In this document: positions 60,669 to 64,000 of the stretch, in pieces
How positions within the stretch are numbered: position 1 is the first letter of the stretch
How the letters are laid out: every line of letters starts with the position of its first letter
NCBI GenBank assembly: GCA_002483265.1
Contig: DLHO01000009.1
Span: forward strand, 101,128-165,127
DNA length: 64,000 bases
Reading direction: 5' to 3'
Origin: Flavobacteriales bacterium UBA7666
GTDB lineage: Bacteria > Bacteroidota > Bacteroidia > Flavobacteriales_D > Crocinitomicaceae
The notes under the pieces: model-generated
The model's input: only the letters and a program-made list of their open reading frames with translations
Database searches by the model: none
What the model was told of the DNA's origin: nothing
Translations under genes and position numbers: made by a program

Positions 60669-61610
60669 TTATTGATTAAAAGCGTCGTTAATGTTTTTTG
60701 TAAGATCTGATTTTGCTACTTCATAGGAGTGTAGTAACATGCTTCTCACAGCTTTGTCGTTAGAAATGCCATGACCGATTATGACATTGCCCTTCACACC
60801 AAGGATCGGGGTTCCGCCGTAATTTTCATAATTGAAACGGTCGAAGTATTCATCGTGCATACCTCTTTTACGCATAAGTGTATAGATTCCCTCGGCTTGC
60901 TTTAAAGCAATATTCCCGGTGAATCCATCACAAACAACAACATCTGCCAAACCGGTAAACAGGTCGCGACCTTCAATGTTACCAATGAAATTGATTTCAT
61001 CCGATTCAGCCATCAGTTTATGAGCAGCTATCGTCAATAAATTTCCTTTGGTTGCTTCTTCACCAATATTCAATAAACCAACTCTTGGTTTGTCTACGCC
61101 ATAAACACTAGTGGCATAAAGACTTCCGAGTACGGCAAATTGATAAAGAACGTCGGGCTTGCAATCAGCATTGGCACCAACATCCAATAAAATGGAGTTT
61201 TTGCCATCAACCGTTGGCAATACTGAAGTAATACACGGACGAATAATACCAGCAATGGTATTAATCTTGTAGATCGCACCAACCAACATTGCACCGGTAT
61301 TTCCTGTACCGGCAAAAATGTCAATTTCCTTCTTAGCGAGCAGATCAAAACCAACAGCAATACTACTATGCGGTTTGTTTGGAATTGCCCGGGTAGGATG
61401 GTCGTGCATCGTAATGAGGTCAGGAGCATGAACAATGTCATAGTCTGCTGAATCTTCATTTAACGCGTTAAGGCCACTCAAGATTTGTTCTTGGTCGCCA
61501 ATCAACACGAGACGCACGTCCTGAGGAAGTTCTTTTCTAGCAAGTACAGCACCGGCTATATTGGCCTCAGGTGCAAAATCACCGCCCAAAATATCTATTC
61601 CTATCTTCAT
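60669..61610 (-). CDS. plsX: Phosphate acyltransferase
   Basis: 313 aa. Makes acyl-phosphate from acyl-ACP for phosphatidic-acid synthesis. Motifs: IGIDILGGDFAPEANIAGA at the start, AGTGNTGAML near 100, LLDVGANADCKP near 142, VGLLNIGEEATKGN near 180 and CDGFTGNIALK near 227. The C-terminus has the usual helical end. Lies between rpmF and fabH, the order common in bacteria. Confidence 0.95.
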   Translation of the reverse strand: MKIGIDILGGDFAPEANIAGAVLARKELPQDVRLVLIGDQEQILSGLNALNEDSADYDIVHAPDLITMHDHPTRAIPNKPHSSIAVGFDLLAKKEIDIFAGTGNTGAMLVGAIYKINTIAGIIRPCITSVLPTVDGKNSILLDVGANADCKPDVLYQFAVLGSLYATSVYGVDKPRVGLLNIGEEATKGNLLTIAAHKLMAESDEINFIGNIEGRDLFTGLADVVVCDGFTGNIALKQAEGIYTLMRKRGMHDEYFDRFNYENYGGTPILGVKGNVIIGHGISNDKAVRSMLLHSYEVAKSDLTKNINDAFNQ

Positions 61611-61631
61611 CAGGAGGAATGTTACAGCGAA

Positions 61632-61823
61632 TTAAATCGCTACTTCTTTCTCTGCTACTACTCTTCCTTTGTAGTACAATTTGCCTTCATGCCAGTGAGC
61701 ATGGTGGAACAAATGTGGTTGCCCAGTTGTAGGACAAGTTGCAATGTTCTTCGCAATTGCTTTAACGTGAGTTCTTCTCTTGTCACGTCGTGTTGTGGAG
61801 ATTCTGCGCTTTGGATGTGCCAT
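61632..61823 (-). CDS. rpmF: 50S ribosomal protein L32
   Basis: 63 aa. MAHPKRRISTTRRDKRRTHV start, then ATCPTTGQPHLFHHAHWHEGKLYYKGRVV. Only one Cys is present instead of the four of zinc-ribbon L32, so this is the zinc-independent (C-) form, as is usual in Bacteroidota. Gap of 21 bases from both neighbours. Confidence 0.97.
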   Translation of the reverse strand: MAHPKRRISTTRRDKRRTHVKAIAKNIATCPTTGQPHLFHHAHWHEGKLYYKGRVVAEKEVAI

Positions 61824-61844
61824 TTTACTTATTTATTTCAATCG

Positions 61845-62480
61845 TTAATTCAAATTTTTTAATACGGACCATCGGGGATCTATTGGTTTGTCGTTGTCAG
61901 TTTCATCCGAATCGTCATCCTCTTCGTCTTCATCATCATCGTTACCATTTTCTTCCTGGTCTTCGTCATTTTCGTCCCAATCTTCATCGTCATCATCCCA
62001 TTCGTCGTCTTCATCCGGTTCATTTGCATTCACAATATATTTGTTATACAAACCCATTACTTCCTCGTTGCATTCTCCTTCCGGATGAATTTTTCGAGCA
62101 GGTAATGAAATAACCAACAACTCATAGATCGGTGCTGAAATATTCAGTTCATAGGTTTCCGGATGAAGAATAATTAAATTCTCGTCTTCGGAAATCTCTG
62201 TTCCAAATTTATAAACAATGCGGTAATCACCGTGAATGTTTACTTCCATCGGATCATTGCAACGATCACATGGAGTGTTAACAGTTCCAGAAAGCGAAAA
62301 TTCCGCAATCATCATTGTTTCCTTTTTCTCAAATGCAAGTTCTACCAGAACATTTGCATCATCAATCAGCGTGTCTTCAACACCTTCAAAGAACGATTTG
62401 TCTATGTTGAACTCATAGCGATGCGTCCCTATTTTTAATCCGACAAAAGGGATTATGAACTCATTCGTAGATTCCTTCAC
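61845..62480 (-). CDS. DUF177 (YceD) protein with long acidic tail
   Basis: 211 aa from a GTG at 62480, which gives the family-typical start KESTNEFIIPFVGLKIGTHRYEF. The frame reaches a TTG at 62501, but that codon is part of the promoter box. Cys pairs CDRCND (near 72) and GECNEE (near 137) are the YceD metal-site positions. The last 60 residues are mostly Asp and Glu before PIDPRWSVLKNL. YceD is linked to 23S rRNA handling; it precedes rpmF in many genomes. Confidence 0.88.
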   Translation of the reverse strand: MKESTNEFIIPFVGLKIGTHRYEFNIDKSFFEGVEDTLIDDANVLVELAFEKKETMMIAEFSLSGTVNTPCDRCNDPMEVNIHGDYRIVYKFGTEISEDENLIILHPETYELNISAPIYELLVISLPARKIHPEGECNEEVMGLYNKYIVNANEPDEDDEWDDDDEDWDENDEDQEENGNDDDEDEEDDDSDETDNDKPIDPRWSVLKNLN

Positions 62481-62498
62481 TACACAAAAATTGGAGGG

Positions 62499-62506
62499 CA
62501 AAGGTA
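62499..62506 (-). promoter_or_regulatory. -7 box TACCTTTG of the DUF177-rpmF-plsX-fabH-accB-accC operon
   Basis: Exact TAnnTTTG on the minus strand, about 18 bases before the GTG at 62480. It overlaps the TTG end of the open frame and so argues against the longer start. No -33 TTG seen. Confidence 0.55.
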
Positions 62507-62665
62507 GAAAAAATAAATCATTATCGATTTAAATTCGCCTAAATTTTATTTTGCCCATGTATTTTATTTCTGTGTTAATGTTTGTTGCGTCAATTTATTA
62601 ATCTGAAATTGCTTGATCGGTCTTCATCCGCTACGTCGGATTCTTATCGAAAGCAGTGCTTTCTC

Positions 62666-63784
62666 TTACTCAATTTCGTGTTGTCGGTCGCCTCTTTTTC
62701 TGTGGTGGGCCGACTCCTGAATTTGTAATGGATTGGCTGCAATTTCCTTCAAAAATTTGCGGGTGTTGAAAATGTCAATTGCCAGGTAAATGGCACATCT
62801 CATTGACTGAGGATTGGCTTCATTTTTTCCTGCAATATCAAAGGCGGTACCGTGATCCGGTGAAGTTCTTACAATCGGCAATCCTGCTGTATAGTTCACA
62901 CCATCTTCAAAAGCCAATGCTTTGAAAGCGGCTAATCCCTGATCGTGATACATGGCTAAAACCGCATCGTATTGACCACGGTTCGGACTGCCAAAAAAAC
63001 CGTCGGCAGGGAAGGGTCCAAGTGCAAAAATATCTTCACCGCGTGCCATATTAATTGCCGGAGTGATTATTTCTGCTTCTTCAGTTCCCATTTTTCCGTT
63101 CTCACTTGCATGTGGATTCAGGCCAAAAACAGCAATTTTCGGACGTTGAATTCCGAAATCTTTTTTCAAGCTGCTATCCAATGCTTTAATCTTTGCCAGG
63201 ATCTTCTCACGAGTTAATGTGCTTGAGACATCTTTTAACGGCACGTGTGTTGTTACCAAAGCCACGCGAAGTGAACCGCTCACCATCATCATCAAAGCTT
63301 CGTCCATCCCGGCTAAATGAGCCAGGTATTCTGTATGTCCCGGAAATTGAAATCCTGCTTTTCCTATGGCTTCTTTTGAGATTGGAGCTGTCACCAGCAC
63401 ATCAATTTTTCCGGCAGCCAGATCTTCTGTCGCTTTTTCTAATGAAAGGAAAGCATACTTTCCACTTGCTTCGGTTCCTTTACCTAATTCAAACTGAACT
63501 TCTTCGTTCCAAACATTGATGATGTTGATCTTGCGATTAACGGCTTCATTCGCTGTTTTGCAACTCTGATAATTGAATTCGGGTTCATTCATTGACTTCT
63601 TGTGAAAGGAAATCGTTTTGGATGAGGCGTAAATAATGGGTGTACAATCCAATAGCAAACGATTATCTGCCAATGCTTTGATCACTACCTCCGGTCCGAT
63701 TCCATTGATATCACCAATGGAGATCCCGACACGAATCGGAACAGCGCGGCCTTCTTCTTTGATTTTTTCTTTCTCTTTTTCCAT
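62666..63784 (-). CDS. pdxA: 4-hydroxythreonine-4-phosphate dehydrogenase
   Basis: 372 aa. Pyridoxal-phosphate synthesis (DXP-dependent route). Conserved VGISIGDINGIGPEVVIKAL near 20-40, LVTAPISKEAI near 128, FPGHTEYLA near 146 and YDAVLAMYHDQGLAAFKAL near 275, with the metal-binding His residues in GHTE, NPHASE and YHDQG. A charged N-terminal extension (EKEKEKIKEEGRA) and a basic tail (HHRKRGDRQHEIE) flank the core. It starts one base after the upstream aminopeptidase stops. Confidence 0.95.
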   Translation of the reverse strand: MEKEKEKIKEEGRAVPIRVGISIGDINGIGPEVVIKALADNRLLLDCTPIIYASSKTISFHKKSMNEPEFNYQSCKTANEAVNRKINIINVWNEEVQFELGKGTEASGKYAFLSLEKATEDLAAGKIDVLVTAPISKEAIGKAGFQFPGHTEYLAHLAGMDEALMMMVSGSLRVALVTTHVPLKDVSSTLTREKILAKIKALDSSLKKDFGIQRPKIAVFGLNPHASENGKMGTEEAEIITPAINMARGEDIFALGPFPADGFFGSPNRGQYDAVLAMYHDQGLAAFKALAFEDGVNYTAGLPIVRTSPDHGTAFDIAGKNEANPQSMRCAIYLAIDIFNTRKFLKEIAANPLQIQESAHHRKRGDRQHEIE

Positions 63785-63785
63785 C

Positions 63786-64000
63786 TTATGAAAGTCGTTT
63801 TAAGAAGTTAATCATTAAGCGAATTCCTGTTCCTGTTCCACCAAAACCTCTGTAATCCTGAGGTTTGTCTAGGAAAGCTGGCCCGGCAATATCCATGTGG
63901 ATATAAGGTGCTTTCACGAAATGCTCCAGGAATTTTCCTGCGGTAATCATTCCAGCGTAACCGTTTCCGATATTATTTAAATCTGCGATTTTGGACTTCA
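63786..64000 (-). CDS. Leucyl aminopeptidase family (M17), C-terminal part (cut by window edge)
   Basis: 71 C-terminal codons. SKIADLNNIGNGYAGMITAGKFLEHFV and the GPAFLDKPQDYRGFGGTGTGIRLMINFL end match the C-terminal catalytic part of M17 leucyl aminopeptidases (the GxTGxxVR-type end). The metal-binding core lies beyond 64000. Coupled to pdxA by a one-base gap. Confidence 0.9.
   Translation of the reverse strand, partial: KSKIADLNNIGNGYAGMITAGKFLEHFVKAPYIHMDIAGPAFLDKPQDYRGFGGTGTGIRLMINFLKRLS

Noticed and set aside
61888..62088. Plus-strand frame rich in Ser, 66 codons
   Set aside because: It is the antisense of the Asp/Glu tail of the DUF177 gene (GAT/GAA codons read as Ser in the opposite frame).
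1..64000. tRNA or rRNA genes
   Set aside because: No cloverleaf with a GTTCGAATC-type T arm and no rRNA-like stretch was found in the intergenic regions.

Overview
The window is chromosomal DNA of a Bacteroidota bacterium, most likely from the Flavobacteriales and near Fluviicola/Crocinitomicaceae (an inference from gene content, not from a search). The signs are proteins with type IX secretion (T9SS) C-terminal sorting signals, a PorP/SprF protein, HYR-repeat and gliding-type (type B) C-terminal domains, TonB-dependent receptors with carboxypeptidase-like N-domains, LytTR two-component regulation, and -7 promoter boxes of the Bacteroidota form TAnnTTTG, several only 4-5 bases before a start codon. 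No rRNA, tRNA, CRISPR array or intact transposase was seen.

Layout. 0-3.7 kb: 5' end of sucA, a HAD phosphatase, methylmalonyl-CoA epimerase and small secreted proteins. 3.9-8.9 kb: a family 5 solute-binding lipoprotein, a TonB-dependent receptor and a lipoprotein. 8.9-15.1 kb: CHAP hydrolase, DUF1990, YwbE, an ALDH7-type aldehyde dehydrogenase and a secreted leucine-rich-repeat protein. 15.2-26.1 kb is the accessory part: a four-gene operon with a GCS-like amidoligase and a papain-like hydrolase; an S15/CocE hydrolase lying between two 83-bp direct repeats; several small lipoprotein and membrane genes; decayed C-termini of REP-associated (RAYT) transposases with REP-like palindromes; a SUFU-domain protein and a RES-domain protein. 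26.2-33.1 kb: a tightly overlapping MoxR/DUF58/DUF4350/DUF4129/SpoIIM-like operon. 33.4-37.8 kb: S41 peptidase, an ECF sigma factor with its anti-sigma factor, and small membrane or secreted proteins. 38.1-53.8 kb: a LytTR response regulator and a propeller-type sensor kinase, followed by an own-promoter cluster of a 2911-residue modular T9SS adhesin, PorP/SprF and an OmpA-family protein. 53.9-57.7 kb: two secreted TonB-C-domain proteins, a SpoIIE-type phosphatase and a beta-barrel protein. 57.8-64.0 kb: the conserved lipid block (leucyl aminopeptidase, pdxA, DUF177, rpmF, plsX, fabH, accB, accC).

How the genes work together. The block at 38-53.8 kb looks like a regulated surface-adhesin module: PorP/SprF and the OmpA/TPR protein are the usual partners that anchor a type B T9SS cargo, and the two-component pair directly upstream is a candidate regulator. 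The MoxR block is a membrane-associated chaperone/vWA system of unknown target. The lipid block couples L32 synthesis to fatty-acid initiation and biotin carboxylation. The most unusual part is 15-26 kb, where an uncharacterised peptide-ligase/hydrolase operon, a gene bracketed by long direct repeats, and decayed REP/RAYT elements lie close together.
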